Positions 52,756-61,738 of a DNA stretch of 64,000 nt are shown here, one piece after another. The position numbers and the translations under genes are program-made. The stretch covers positions 62,001 through 126,000 of the forward strand of contig JADKJM010000007.1 in the NCBI GenBank assembly GCA_016721005.1, read 5' to 3'. The notes below the pieces were generated by a model that searched no databases, had not been told where the DNA came from, and saw only the letters and a list, made by a program, of their open reading frames with translations. This stretch comes from Flavobacteriales bacterium (GTDB taxonomy: Bacteria; Bacteroidota; Bacteroidia; Flavobacteriales_F; PHOS-HE28). Position 1 is the first letter of the stretch; each line of letters starts with the position of its first letter.

Positions 52756-55287
52756 ATGCGTATCGCCGCCCTGCTCCTCCTTCTGTTCGCATGCCCGGTG
52801 ATGGCGCAGGAACAGCGCGCGCCGAACATGGACTACGGCGTGCCGCAGAAGTACGAGATCGGCGGCATCACGGTGAGCGGTACACAAAGCGTGGATGCCA
52901 ATGCGGTGAAACTCTTCGCGGGCCTGCAAGTGGGCGAGCAGATCGAGATCCCCGGTGATCGCATCGCGCGCGCCATCCGCAATCTGTGGGACCAGAAGCT
53001 CTTCAGCGATGTGCGCATCGAATCCGCCGAGATCCGCGGGCGGGTGATCTTCCTGCACATCATCGTGGTGGAGAAGCCCTTGCTCTCGCGATGGAAATAC
53101 AGCGGCGTGAGCCGGAACGAATCCGAGAAGCTGGACGAGATCATCGGCCTGACCCCTCGCCAGCAGGTGAACGAGGCGCTGATGACCCGCGCCCGCGTGG
53201 CCATTCGCGCGCACTATGTGGAGAAGGGATACCTGAATGCCGATGTGCGCTTCCGGGAATACAAGGACACCCTGCAGACCGCCTTGGTGAACAGTGTGGT
53301 GCTCCTGATCGACGTGGAGCAGGGTGCGCGTGTAAGGATCAGGGACGTGGTCTTCCACGGCAATACTGCGCTGAGCGATGCCAAGCTGCGCCGGGCCTTG
53401 AAGAAGACGCGACGAAAGCGCTGGTACAACCTCTTCGGTAGCAGCAAGTTCATTCCGAAGGAATTCGCTGCGGACAAGGCCCACCTGCGCGAGGTTTACA
53501 ACAACGAAGGCTTCCGCAACGTGGAGATCACCGGTGATACCATGTACAAGGTGGGACCGAAACGCGTGCGCGTGGAAGTGACGGTGGATGAAGGCCAGCG
53601 CTTCTACTTCCGCAACATCACATGGACCGGCAACACGAAGTACCGCACTTCACGACTGGACAGCATCCTCAACATCCACCGGGGCGATGTGTACAGCAAG
53701 AAGACGCTGGACAGTCGCTTGTACATGAACCCGGCGGGGCGCGACATCAGTTCGTTGTACATGGATGATGGCTACCTGAGCTTCTATCCGGAGCCGGTGG
53801 AGATCATGGCCGAAGGCGATAGCATCGACCTGGAGATCCGCATCCGTGAAGGACGCCAGTTCCGGATCCGCAACGTGATCATCAAGGGCAACACGAAGAC
53901 CAATGAACATGTGGTGCGGCGGGAGATCCGCAGCAAACCGGGCCAACTGTTCAACCGCAGTGATGTGATCCGGACGCAACGCGAACTCTCGCAGCTGGGC
54001 TACTTCGATCCCGAGAAGATGGGTGTGGAACCCGTACCGGACCAACGTACCGGGTTGGTGGACCTGGTCTATACCGTGGAAGAGAAACCCAGCGATAAGT
54101 TGGAACTCAGCGGAGGTTGGGGCGCGGGCCGTTTGGTGATGAGCCTCGGATTGTCCTTCACCAATTTCAGCCTGCGGAAGATCGGCGACCCCAAAGCCTA
54201 CCAACCCTTGCCTGCCGGTGATGGCCAAACGCTGAACCTGCGCGCGCAGACCAACGGTCGCTTCTTCCAGAGCTACAGCCTCTCCTTCGTGGAGCCGTGG
54301 CTCGGTGGCCGCAAACCGAATTCGCTCAGCTTCTCCTTATACCACAGTGTGCAGAGCAACGGAGAGCCACGCTTCGTGAACACCGCCGATGGCCGCATCC
54401 GGAACCCGGACCGGCAATCGCTATTGATCAGTGGCGCTACACTCGGTCTTGGCAAGCGCCTGCAATGGCCCGATGACTGGTTCATCCTGCGCCAGACGCT
54501 CTCCTACCAACTCTACGACCTGCGCAATTACAGCAGCGGCCAGGTGATCTTCTCCTTCAGCAATGGAACGAGCAACGTGCTCGCCTATCAGATCTCCCTC
54601 TCGCGCAACTCCATCGATCAGCCCTTCTTCGCCCGTACCGGATCCGAGGTGTCCTTGAGCATGAAGGCGACGCCGCCGTATTCCCTGTTCAATCCCGGCA
54701 AGGATTACGCGACGCTCGAAGCCGATCAGCGGTACAAGCTGGCGGAGTTCCACAAGTGGAAGTTCACGACCCAATGGTTCAACAAGCTCACCAACAGCAA
54801 GACGGGGCACAACCTCGTGCTGATGACGCGTGCGGGCTGGGGCTTCCTTGGGCGGTACAGCAATGCGATCGGCGATTCACCCTTCGAGCGCTTCTATCTC
54901 GGCGGTGCGGCACTCACCGGATTCCAGTTGGATGGTCGCGAGATCGTGGGCCTGCGTGGGTATGATGACTTCTCGTTGTCGCCACAGACCGGGAACTTCA
55001 TCGTGAGCAAGTACACGGCTGAATTGCGTTTCCCTGTTTCATTGAATCCGCAAGCCACCATCTACACGTTGGCCTTTGCGCAAGCGGGGAATACATGGGG
55101 CAACTTCGACACCTTCGATCCCTTCAAACTGTATCGCAGCGCTGGTGTGGGTCTGCGCCTCTTCCTCCCGATGTTCGGTCCCATGGGCTTGGACTACGGC
55201 TGGCGATTGGATGATGTGCCCACGGCACCCAACATGGCCAAGAGCCAGTTCCACTTCACGATCGGCATAGATCTTGGCGAACTCTAG
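52756..55287 (+). CDS. bamA: Outer membrane protein assembly factor BamA
   Basis: The 843-residue protein inserts beta-barrel proteins into the outer membrane. Signal peptide MRIAALLLLLFACPVMAQ from ATG 52756. Five POTRA domains follow (about 30-420), each with the GxxxY/N-type hinge (IGGITVSGTQSVDAN, VRIRDVVFHGNTALSDAKLRRAL, RNVIIKGNTKTNEHVVRREI). The C-terminal barrel contains the lid loop GDSPFERFYLGGAALTGFQLDGRE and GPMGLDYGWRLDD. Length is close to other Bacteroidota BamA proteins. uppS lies one base upstream and two skp-type genes follow, the standard cluster. Confidence 0.97.
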   Translation: MRIAALLLLLFACPVMAQEQRAPNMDYGVPQKYEIGGITVSGTQSVDANAVKLFAGLQVGEQIEIPGDRIARAIRNLWDQKLFSDVRIESAEIRGRVIFLHIIVVEKPLLSRWKYSGVSRNESEKLDEIIGLTPRQQVNEALMTRARVAIRAHYVEKGYLNADVRFREYKDTLQTALVNSVVLLIDVEQGARVRIRDVVFHGNTALSDAKLRRALKKTRRKRWYNLFGSSKFIPKEFAADKAHLREVYNNEGFRNVEITGDTMYKVGPKRVRVEVTVDEGQRFYFRNITWTGNTKYRTSRLDSILNIHRGDVYSKKTLDSRLYMNPAGRDISSLYMDDGYLSFYPEPVEIMAEGDSIDLEIRIREGRQFRIRNVIIKGNTKTNEHVVRREIRSKPGQLFNRSDVIRTQRELSQLGYFDPEKMGVEPVPDQRTGLVDLVYTVEEKPSDKLELSGGWGAGRLVMSLGLSFTNFSLRKIGDPKAYQPLPAGDGQTLNLRAQTNGRFFQSYSLSFVEPWLGGRKPNSLSFSLYHSVQSNGEPRFVNTADGRIRNPDRQSLLISGATLGLGKRLQWPDDWFILRQTLSYQLYDLRNYSSGQVIFSFSNGTSNVLAYQISLSRNSIDQPFFARTGSEVSLSMKATPPYSLFNPGKDYATLEADQRYKLAEFHKWKFTTQWFNKLTNSKTGHNLVLMTRAGWGFLGRYSNAIGDSPFERFYLGGAALTGFQLDGREIVGLRGYDDFSLSPQTGNFIVSKYTAELRFPVSLNPQATIYTLAFAQAGNTWGNFDTFDPFKLYRSAGVGLRLFLPMFGPMGLDYGWRLDDVPTAPNMAKSQFHFTIGIDLGEL

Positions 55288-55299
55288 AGAGGGATCGCC

Positions 55300-55307
55300 T
55301 ACTTTCG
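55300..55307 (+). promoter_or_regulatory. TAnnTTyG promoter box, first skp
   Basis: TACTTTCG lies ten bases before the ATG at 55318. A TTG at 55274-55276 sits 23 bases upstream, a plausible -33 element. A weak internal promoter in the cluster. Confidence 0.5.
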
Positions 55308-55317
55308 ACACCCTTCC

Positions 55318-55987
55318 ATGCAACGCACGATCCCCTACGTATTCGCCCTCCTCGCAGGGTTGATGTTGGCTCCAGAGGCCTCCGCGCAACGCATCGCTTT
55401 CGTGAACACGAAGTACATCCTGGACCAGATGCCGGAGTACGAAACGGCCCAGAAGGAACTGGACCGCCTGAGCAAGCAATGGCAGGAGGAGATCGATGAG
55501 CGCCACTTGCAGATCGGCCGGATGCGTGAAGCCTTCAACGCCGAAGCGATCCTGCTCACCGAGGAGATGAAGCGGTCACGTTTGGAGGAGATCGATCGCA
55601 AGGAGCGCGAGGCACGGGACATGCAGAAGAAACGCTTCGGTCCGGAAGGTGACCTCTTCAAGAAACGCCAAGGAGCTGATCCAACCGATCCAGGACCGCG
55701 TGTATAATGCGATCAAGGAAGTGGCCGGCACGAGCTACGTAGCCGTCTTCGACCTCAGTGGCACCAACGGCGGCAACCTGCTCTTCGCAAGTGACAAGTA
55801 CGACAAGAGCGACTCCGTGCTGCGCAAGCTGGGCATCAGGCCCAAACGCGAAGGCAGCGCAGGAGGCAGCAATGAGGATGAAGAAGCACCCGATCCGAAG
55901 ACCCCCCCCAAGGATGGCGGTGGCGGAGATGGTACGCAACCGCAGCAGAACAGCGGCGGAGGAACCGATATGAAACAACCCCGATGA
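55318..55987 (+). pseudogene. First OmpH/Skp-type chaperone gene, with a one-base frameshift
   Basis: The first frame gives a signal peptide and Skp-like helices (RIAFVNTKYILDQMPEYETAQKELDRL through KKRFGPEGDLFKKR). After about 55670 the frame changes, and the sense continues in the next frame as ELIQPIQDRVYNAIKEVAGTSYVAVFDLSG to 55987. Removing one A in CGCCAAGGAG restores one 223-residue protein. Skp is a periplasmic chaperone for outer-membrane proteins, and the gene is clustered with bamA. The long Gly/Pro/Asp-rich tail (GGGGDGTQPQQN) is unusual. The lesion sits in a short A run and could be an assembly error; if real, the second skp copy might compensate. Confidence 0.8.
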
Positions 55988-56508
55988 TCAAGACCCCAAT
56001 GAAGAATTCGATCCTGACGATCGCCCTGGCCCTGGGCCTTACCGCCCCGGCACTGGCACAAACGCCGATCAAACTCGGTCACATCGACCGCAAGGAGATC
56101 ATGTTGGTCCTGCCCGAACGCAAGGATGCCGAGACGCGCATGCAAGCCTTCGCCAAGACCTTGGATGAGCGTTTGAAGGCGATGGGCGCCGAGTATCAAG
56201 CGAAGGTCGCCGACGTGCAAAGCCGTTCCGACAAGATGACCCAGACCGAAAAGGAAATGGCCGTGCGCGAGATCAACGATCTGGAGGAACGGATCAATAC
56301 CGCCCGCGACAAAGCGCAGGAGGATCTTGCCAAACAGGAGGAGGAATTGCTCGCACCGATGGTGAAGCGCACCAACGATGCGATCAAGGCGGTTGCCGAG
56401 GAGAACAACTTCACGTACGTCCTTGATACCAGCACCGGCTTCGTGCTCTACTTCGACAAGGGCATCGACATCATGCCGTTGGTGAAGACCAAGCTCGGGA
56501 TCAACTGA
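55984..56508 (+). CDS. OmpH/Skp-family periplasmic chaperone
   Basis: A 174-residue product from ATG 55984, which overlaps the preceding stop by four bases; ATG 55999 (MKNSILTIALALGLTAPALAQ) would begin directly at the signal peptide. Residues 30-120 are the long coiled helices (DAETRMQAFAKTLDERLKAMGAEYQAKVAD). The end of the protein forms the trimer core strands (NNFTYVLDTSTGFVLYFDKG). It is predicted to shield unfolded outer-membrane proteins in the periplasm. murI follows after eight bases. Confidence 0.93.
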   Translation: MIKTPMKNSILTIALALGLTAPALAQTPIKLGHIDRKEIMLVLPERKDAETRMQAFAKTLDERLKAMGAEYQAKVADVQSRSDKMTQTEKEMAVREINDLEERINTARDKAQEDLAKQEEELLAPMVKRTNDAIKAVAEENNFTYVLDTSTGFVLYFDKGIDIMPLVKTKLGIN

Positions 56509-56516
56509 TCCGACAC

Positions 56517-57338
56517 GTGGCCGACCACCGTCCCATCGGCGTCTTCGATTCCGGTATCGGTGGCCTCACGGTACTGAACGCGATCCAACAGGCGCTCCCC
56601 ACGGAGCGCCTGTACTATTTCGGGGATACCGCGCACATGCCGTACGGGCCGCGCACCTTGGATGAAGTGCGCACGTTCAGTGAAGGGATCACGCGTGCTT
56701 TCCTCGCAATGGATTGCAAATTGATCGTGATCGCATGCAACACCGCGAGTGCAGCGGCACTCGCAAGTCTTCGTGCGCAATTCCCGGCTGTTCCGTTCGT
56801 GGGCATGGAGCCCGCAGTGAAACCGGCCGTGGAACAAACAACGACCGGCGTGGTGGGTGTGCTCGCCACGCAAGCCACTTTCCAAAGCGACCTCTACGCT
56901 TCCGTCGTGGAGCGCTTCGCCAGCTCTGTGCAGGTGTTGCACCAACCTTGTCCGGGCCTCGTGGAGCGGATCGAATCCGGGGAATTCACAACGCCTGACA
57001 CGGAGGCCATGCTGCGCCGCTGGTTGGAGCCGATGATGGCGAGGAACATCGATGCGCTCGTACTCGGTTGTACGCACTACCCCATCATTCGCCCGTTGAT
57101 CGAATGGATCGTGGGACCCGACGTACGTGTGATCGATCCCGCACCGTCCATCGCACGTCAAGTGGATCGGCTGCTCGATCAACGGGACCAGGCTGCTGGT
57201 CCGGATGCGAGCAACGGGACCACGGTATGGACCAGCGGGGATCCTTCCTTGTTCCTTGCAATGATGGGCCGCATGGGTTGGCCACCGACGGAAGTGCGCA
57301 GCGCGACGTGGAACGAAGGAGTGCTCACTCCTGCTTGA
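56517..57338 (+). CDS. murI: Glutamate racemase
   Basis: The 273-residue enzyme makes D-glutamate for peptidoglycan. It starts with GTG at 56517 (MADHRPIGVFDSGIGGLTVL). The two catalytic cysteines are Cys74 in VIACNTASAA and Cys185 in LGCTHYPII; the GDTAHMPYGPRT segment near 37-47 is also conserved. The 3' end overlaps the converging gamma-carbonic anhydrase gene by 14 bases. The cluster DUF6089-uppS-bamA-skp-skp-murI combines envelope functions. Confidence 0.96.
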   Translation: MADHRPIGVFDSGIGGLTVLNAIQQALPTERLYYFGDTAHMPYGPRTLDEVRTFSEGITRAFLAMDCKLIVIACNTASAAALASLRAQFPAVPFVGMEPAVKPAVEQTTTGVVGVLATQATFQSDLYASVVERFASSVQVLHQPCPGLVERIESGEFTTPDTEAMLRRWLEPMMARNIDALVLGCTHYPIIRPLIEWIVGPDVRVIDPAPSIARQVDRLLDQRDQAAGPDASNGTTVWTSGDPSLFLAMMGRMGWPPTEVRSATWNEGVLTPA

Positions 57339-57849
57339 ACCACCCGGCGTACATCCGGTAGTTCCGCGCGATCCGTTCGATCTCGTTCTGTGATAGATCA
57401 GCGCTCACAGGCCCGATCCGCTTCGCGGGTACTCCAGCCATCAAGCTGCCCGATTCCACGATCGTGTTCTGCAATACCACGGCACCCGCCGCGATCACAC
57501 TCCCTTCGCCGATCACCGCGTGATCCATCACAATGGCGCCCATGCCCACGAGCACCTTGTCATGGATCGTGCATCCGTGTACGATGGCGTTGTGCCCGAT
57601 GCTCACATCGTTACCGATGGTGAGCGATGCACGCTCATACGTGCAATGCAACACCGCGCCGTCCTGGATGTTCACGCGGTTTCCGATGCGGATGCTATTC
57701 ACATCACCGCGTACCACGGCATGGTACCACACGCTGCAATGGTCGCCCATCACGGTATCACCGATCACCACGGCGGTCTCCGCGAGAAAGGGATCAGCGC
57801 CGAATCGTGGTGTGAAGCCGCGAACGGTACGGATGAGGGCCTTGTTCAA
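57325..57849 (-). CDS. Gamma-carbonic anhydrase-like hexapeptide protein
   Basis: The 174-residue protein is read from a TTG at 57847-57849 that overlaps the upstream stop by four bases (TTGA); this start gives the usual family length, while an upstream ATG at 57891 lies inside the previous gene. It is a left-handed beta-helix: RGDVNSIRIGNRVNIQDGAVLHCTY, SIGHNAIVHGCTIHDKVLVGMGAIVMDHAVIGEGSVI. The three zinc-ligand histidine positions are represented by His in LHCTY, GHNAIVHG and related turns. Family members include real carbonic anhydrases and inactive PaaY/YrdA-type proteins. Confidence 0.85.
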   Translation of the reverse strand: MNKALIRTVRGFTPRFGADPFLAETAVVIGDTVMGDHCSVWYHAVVRGDVNSIRIGNRVNIQDGAVLHCTYERASLTIGNDVSIGHNAIVHGCTIHDKVLVGMGAIVMDHAVIGEGSVIAAGAVVLQNTIVESGSLMAGVPAKRIGPVSADLSQNEIERIARNYRMYAGWFKQE

Positions 57850-58199
57850 GGCTTCTCCGGGAGTTTGCCACAACCCTCCTTCTGGCAACATTCCGGTAAG
57901 CGCGCGAAGGCCTTCGCATCGCCCGGCGTACCGTCCGCAGCATAGCCCAGCTCCACCAGGGCCGCGCGGAGTTTCTCCGGTGTGGTCTTCTTCACGTCGT
58001 AGTCCAGGTGTACGGTGCTGGTGGCCAGGTCCACGGTCACTTTCTTCACGCCCTTCTCATAGATCATGTTGTCCTGGATGGTCTTCACGCACATATCGCA
58101 AACGGTGCTGCTTACGATGGCAAGGTGTTCGGTCTTCTTCGATTGCGCGGTCGCCGCAAGGGCGAGCAGGCTGAGACAAATGGCGAATAGGGATCTCAT
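57846..58199 (-). CDS. Secreted HMA-domain metal-binding protein
   Basis: The 117-residue protein has a signal peptide (MRSLFAICLSLLALAATAQ). Residues 24-92 form a heavy-metal-associated domain with the metal-binding pair Cys34-x-x-Cys37 (VCDMC), then VKKVTVDLATSTVHLDYDVKKTT. The C-terminus has extra cysteines (ECCQKEGCGK). Export to the periplasm plus HMA fold suggests copper or a similar ion. It lies two bases downstream of a TonB receptor and is coupled to the carbonic anhydrase gene. Confidence 0.88.
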   Translation of the reverse strand: MRSLFAICLSLLALAATAQSKKTEHLAIVSSTVCDMCVKTIQDNMIYEKGVKKVTVDLATSTVHLDYDVKKTTPEKLRAALVELGYAADGTPGDAKAFARLPECCQKEGCGKLPEKP

Positions 58200-58201
58200 G
58201 A

Positions 58202-60463
58202 TCAGTTGGTTTTCGTTTTTCGGTTGATGGTGTATCGTAGTCCGCCGTAAAGCATGGCTTTGTTGGTGGGGCCCCAGATCAAGCTGGCGTCAAAGTTCGG
58301 ACCGAAGGGATCATCCGGCGCGATGATCTGTCGTTGCTGCAAAGTGCTGGTGATGTTCTCCGCGCCGAGGTAGACCTCCAGCACGCCGAACACCCGTGTG
58401 AGTTGGGCGTGAAGCGTTGAGTACGCCGGTGCTCGTTCCGGGAGTCGAAGGCCTTCCGGATTCGTAGCGGTGGATGGGATCCGGCTCTCTCCGAAGATGT
58501 TCAGGTTGATGTCGAAGTGCCAGCGGTCCTTGTTGTCGGAAACGGCGAGGTCGATCAGGCCGCGATGCGATGGTGTGAATGGGCGTTCCAACTCACGGCC
58601 ATCGAAGGTGTTGCGCACATCGTAGAACCGGTAGCTCGTCTTCAGTTGGATGTTCCGCGTCAGGTCCACCTGTACGTCCACCAGCAAGCTGTTGGCGTAG
58701 GAACGACCATCGAGCATGTAAATGGCGAGCGTACCCGGATCACGGTCCAGATCGGTGACGACCTGTGCGGTGAAGAAGGTCCGGTAAGCGTCCATGCCGA
58801 TCGCCCATTTGCGATCGAGCCATTTGAACTTGTGCAAGATGGATGCACCGAGATTCCATGCACGCTCCATGTCCAACGGCCCCACCACGACCTTCCTCGA
58901 ACTGGCCATCACGGCTGCGTTCTCCGCCAATGGGTTCGCGGTGCGGAAGCCGTGACCGATGCTTGCGCGCACGGTGGTGAGCGGCCCTAGGTCATACTTG
59001 GCGTGTACGCGCGGGCTGGCCACCGTGCCATAGAGATCGTTCACATCCACGCGCAAACCGGTGACAAGCATGAAGCGCCCGCGCTTCAACGTATGCTCCG
59101 CGAAAGCGCCGGGCATACGCTCCGTGCGCCCGAGATCCAGCACGGGCAACGTGTCGTTCGTGAAGCGTTCATCATAATCGTCGTACTGCATGCTCAGGCC
59201 GGCCTTGATCTGGTCATTCCCGTCGCCCAGCAATTGTTGGTACACGATGCTCCCGTATGCACTGTGCTGCGCGGCTTCATACCTGCGCACTCCATATCGT
59301 GAATCCACTTCGTGCTGCCGGACCGCGACGATCAACCCGATGCTCTTCGTCGGGTCGTTCTTGAAGATCCAGCCGTGCTTGCCGAAGCCATCCACCATCC
59401 GGTTCGTCACGTCAACGGTGTAGAGGCCCCGACCAAGATGGTACTGGTGCGCCGCTTCACCGGACAGGTGCTCCAGGCTTTGACCGCCGAGCCGTTCATC
59501 ATCCACCACGCGCAATGTCACTTGCCCGCTCTTGCGTTCGCCGAGGTACATCCATCGATCCATCACGTTCACGCGGCGCGTACGCGGCATGTCCATGAAG
59601 CCATCGTTGTTCTGGTCCATCTCCCGGTCGAACCAATTGCCGTGTAGCAGCAGCAAGTTCGAACTGTACTTCCCGGTGCGTTGCGCGGTGTGGATGTTCG
59701 CCTCCAAGCGACCTTGACTGTTGCCGTACAAATTCACGAAGAGCGGTGGTTGATCCAGCGGGTTCACCAAGCACAGATCGATCTGCCCGGTCATTGCATT
59801 CGGTCCGTTCACCGCCGTGCCGGTTCCCTTGCTCAGGTTGATGTTGTTGATCCATGTCCCCGGGATCAGCGGAAGGCCGGAGGAACTGGACAAGCCGCGA
59901 ACGAAGGGGATGTTCTCCAAGCTCATCTGCGCATACTTGCCATCCAGTCCGAGCATGCGGATGGTTTTCGTGCCGGAGATCGCATCGCTGAAACTCACGT
60001 CCACGGTCGCATTCGTTTCGAAGCTCTCGCTGAGATCGCAGCACGCGGCGCGCTTCAATTCCTTCGGTCCGATGCTCTCCGTGGCGTTGATCGTGCGCGT
60101 ACTCAACTGGGTGCCTTGCACGCGTTCCACCACTTCCACATCACGCAACTCGATGGTGGAACGCAACGCGAAGGATAACGCAGCGGAGGTCGGACCGGGA
60201 ACCGCCAGCGTATCACTGCGGAATCCGACGAAGGATACGACGAGCAGTGCGGGCCATTGTGGCGGATCCTGCTCGATCATGAAGTGGCCGTTGGCATCAG
60301 TGCTCGTGCCGATGCTCGTGCCGGACCAGTAGACATTGGCACCGGGAAGCAGGCCACCTTTCTCTCCCGCCATGCGCACGGTGCCGTGAACACCCGTCTG
60401 GGCTATGGCGCAAACGGCGATGCTGAAGGATGCGATCAGGAAGACAATTCGTTGTCTGGACAT
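58202..60463 (-). CDS. TonB-dependent receptor, probable metal-uptake type
   Basis: The 753-residue receptor has a signal peptide (MSRQRIVFLIASFSIAVCAIAQ). Residues 22-110 form a carboxypeptidase-regulatory domain (VHGTVRMAGEKGGLLPGANVYWSGTSIGTSTDANG). The plug (115-235) reads RTINATESIGPKELKRAACCDLSESFETNATVDVSFSDAISGTKTIRMLGLDG, with an unusual CC pair in the plug. The barrel ends LYGGLRYTINRK. Clustering with an HMA protein and a Cys-rich membrane protein points to copper or another soft metal; the link is from context, since plugs with a CCDLSESFETN motif also occur in similar operons elsewhere (from memory). Confidence 0.92.
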   Translation of the reverse strand: MSRQRIVFLIASFSIAVCAIAQTGVHGTVRMAGEKGGLLPGANVYWSGTSIGTSTDANGHFMIEQDPPQWPALLVVSFVGFRSDTLAVPGPTSAALSFALRSTIELRDVEVVERVQGTQLSTRTINATESIGPKELKRAACCDLSESFETNATVDVSFSDAISGTKTIRMLGLDGKYAQMSLENIPFVRGLSSSSGLPLIPGTWINNINLSKGTGTAVNGPNAMTGQIDLCLVNPLDQPPLFVNLYGNSQGRLEANIHTAQRTGKYSSNLLLLHGNWFDREMDQNNDGFMDMPRTRRVNVMDRWMYLGERKSGQVTLRVVDDERLGGQSLEHLSGEAAHQYHLGRGLYTVDVTNRMVDGFGKHGWIFKNDPTKSIGLIVAVRQHEVDSRYGVRRYEAAQHSAYGSIVYQQLLGDGNDQIKAGLSMQYDDYDERFTNDTLPVLDLGRTERMPGAFAEHTLKRGRFMLVTGLRVDVNDLYGTVASPRVHAKYDLGPLTTVRASIGHGFRTANPLAENAAVMASSRKVVVGPLDMERAWNLGASILHKFKWLDRKWAIGMDAYRTFFTAQVVTDLDRDPGTLAIYMLDGRSYANSLLVDVQVDLTRNIQLKTSYRFYDVRNTFDGRELERPFTPSHRGLIDLAVSDNKDRWHFDINLNIFGESRIPSTATNPEGLRLPERAPAYSTLHAQLTRVFGVLEVYLGAENITSTLQQRQIIAPDDPFGPNFDASLIWGPTNKAMLYGGLRYTINRKTKTN

Positions 60464-60533
60464 GTTGAAGATGAACGGTGTGGGAGGAATGAACCCGGAG
60501 CAGCGCTCCTTCGCCCGCAGGCGACCACACCGA

Positions 60534-60935
60534 TCAGATCAACATCACCTGTAGCTCCGCGAGGCGATCAGGCAGGCTTCGAGGAGGTGGTTTCCCATCC
60601 CACCAACGCACCGGCTCCATCACCGGAAGAGCAATGATCATGGTGGGCGCGCCATCCAATTCGGCAAGCAGGACGCCAAGATCCAAACCCGCAACAGGGA
60701 TAACGGATGTACGATCAAGCCGCGCTTCGGTGAACGCGCAACAGATGGCCTTTACCGCAGTGCCCTCCGGCTTCTCCGCATCCGGGCAGCAATCATCGGC
60801 GGGTCCGAAGCTCAACACGGAATGACCACCCATGAGGCAGGTCATGCGCGACAACGTCATGCTGCTGGTCGCGAACAACAACAGGAACACCACCAGAACG
60901 GTGGCCCAACGATGTTGCTGAAGGAAGTGACGCAT
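60534..60935 (-). CDS. HYC_CC_PP-like Cys-rich membrane protein
   Basis: The 133-residue product is read from ATG 60933-60935 (MRHFLQQHRWATVLVVFLLLFATSSM), which places a single membrane helix at the N-terminus. After it come the metal-ligand-like motifs TCLMGGHSVLS, DDCCPDAEK and ICCAF. The order of Cys-x-His and CC pairs fits the small HYC_CC_PP family that often precedes copper-related TonB receptors in Bacteroidota. The start lies nine bases after a perfect promoter box. It heads the metal-handling operon. Confidence 0.75.
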   Translation of the reverse strand: MRHFLQQHRWATVLVVFLLLFATSSMTLSRMTCLMGGHSVLSFGPADDCCPDAEKPEGTAVKAICCAFTEARLDRTSVIPVAGLDLGVLLAELDGAPTMIIALPVMEPVRWWDGKPPPRSLPDRLAELQVMLI

Positions 60936-60943
60936 GACGCGGA

Positions 60944-60951
60944 CAAAAGTA
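60944..60951 (-). promoter_or_regulatory. TAnnTTTG promoter box, metal-handling operon
   Basis: TACTTTTG on the minus strand ends eight bases before the ATG at 60935. Confidence 0.6.
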
Positions 60952-61017
60952 AGGCAGTGCCTTCCGTGGAAGCGCGCCAAGACAGCCTCGGCTTGGGAAG
61001 CCACCACGGCCGTCCTG

Positions 61018-61025
61018 TACCTTTG
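61018..61025 (+). promoter_or_regulatory. TAnnTTTG promoter box, nfu gene
   Basis: TACCTTTG lies 23 bases before the ATG at 61049, with a TTG 22 bases further upstream. This is the best two-part promoter on the plus strand at the right end. Confidence 0.6.
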
Positions 61026-61048
61026 GGCCTGTTCCAGTATCTCCGATC

Positions 61049-61663
61049 ATGATCGATACCCAGAAAAGACCACCCGTTTCGGTGTACGCCGAGATGACCC
61101 CGAATCCGGCCACGATGCGTTTCGTGAGCAGCCGTGCGTTGGTGGAGGATGGCCGCTTGCTGGAATTCCGTACGCCGGAGGAGCCGGTGAACGTTTCGCC
61201 GTTGGCGAAGAAGGTCTTCAACCTGCCCTTCGTGACCGGGGTGTTCATCAGCAGCAACTTCGTAACGGTCACCAAGAACGATGCAGTGACCTGGGACCTG
61301 GTGCAATTGGAATTGCGCGAGTACATCCAGGAGTTCTTGAACACCGATGGTCGAGTGGTCTATGAGGACGCACCGGCACATGCACTGGCCGATGCCAATG
61401 AGCGCGCCAGTACCCACGCCGAGGCGAAAGGACCGGACGATGAGAAGATCATCCGCATTCTGGAGGAATACATCCGCCCCGCAGTGGAAGGCGACGGCGG
61501 ACATATCGCGTTCCGCTCCTTCCATGACGGTTTGGTCACCGTGACCTTGCGTGGATCATGCAGCGGCTGCCCGAGCAGCATGGTGACCCTGAAGCAAGGG
61601 ATCGAGAACCTGCTGAAGCACGAAGTACCCGGTGTGCGCGAAGTGGTCGCGGAGGAATTGTAG
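61049..61663 (+). CDS. Nfu-type iron-sulfur cluster scaffold protein
   Basis: The 204-residue protein has an Nfu N-terminal domain (residues 12-100: VYAEMTPNPATMRFVSSRAL and NLPFVTGVFISSNFVTVTKND) and a C-terminal NifU domain with Cys171-x-x-Cys174 in RGSCSGCPSS. It holds an Fe-S cluster between two subunits and passes it to client enzymes. The architecture is the Nfu form found in mitochondria and Bacteroidota. It stands alone and follows the divergent metal operon. Confidence 0.94.
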   Translation: MIDTQKRPPVSVYAEMTPNPATMRFVSSRALVEDGRLLEFRTPEEPVNVSPLAKKVFNLPFVTGVFISSNFVTVTKNDAVTWDLVQLELREYIQEFLNTDGRVVYEDAPAHALADANERASTHAEAKGPDDEKIIRILEEYIRPAVEGDGGHIAFRSFHDGLVTVTLRGSCSGCPSSMVTLKQGIENLLKHEVPGVREVVAEEL

Positions 61664-61738
61664 TTCCGCAACGGATCTTCTTCATGCTCGGTGTATGCGA
61701 TCAGCGCTTGATCCGCATCGTAAGGGAAACACACGACG

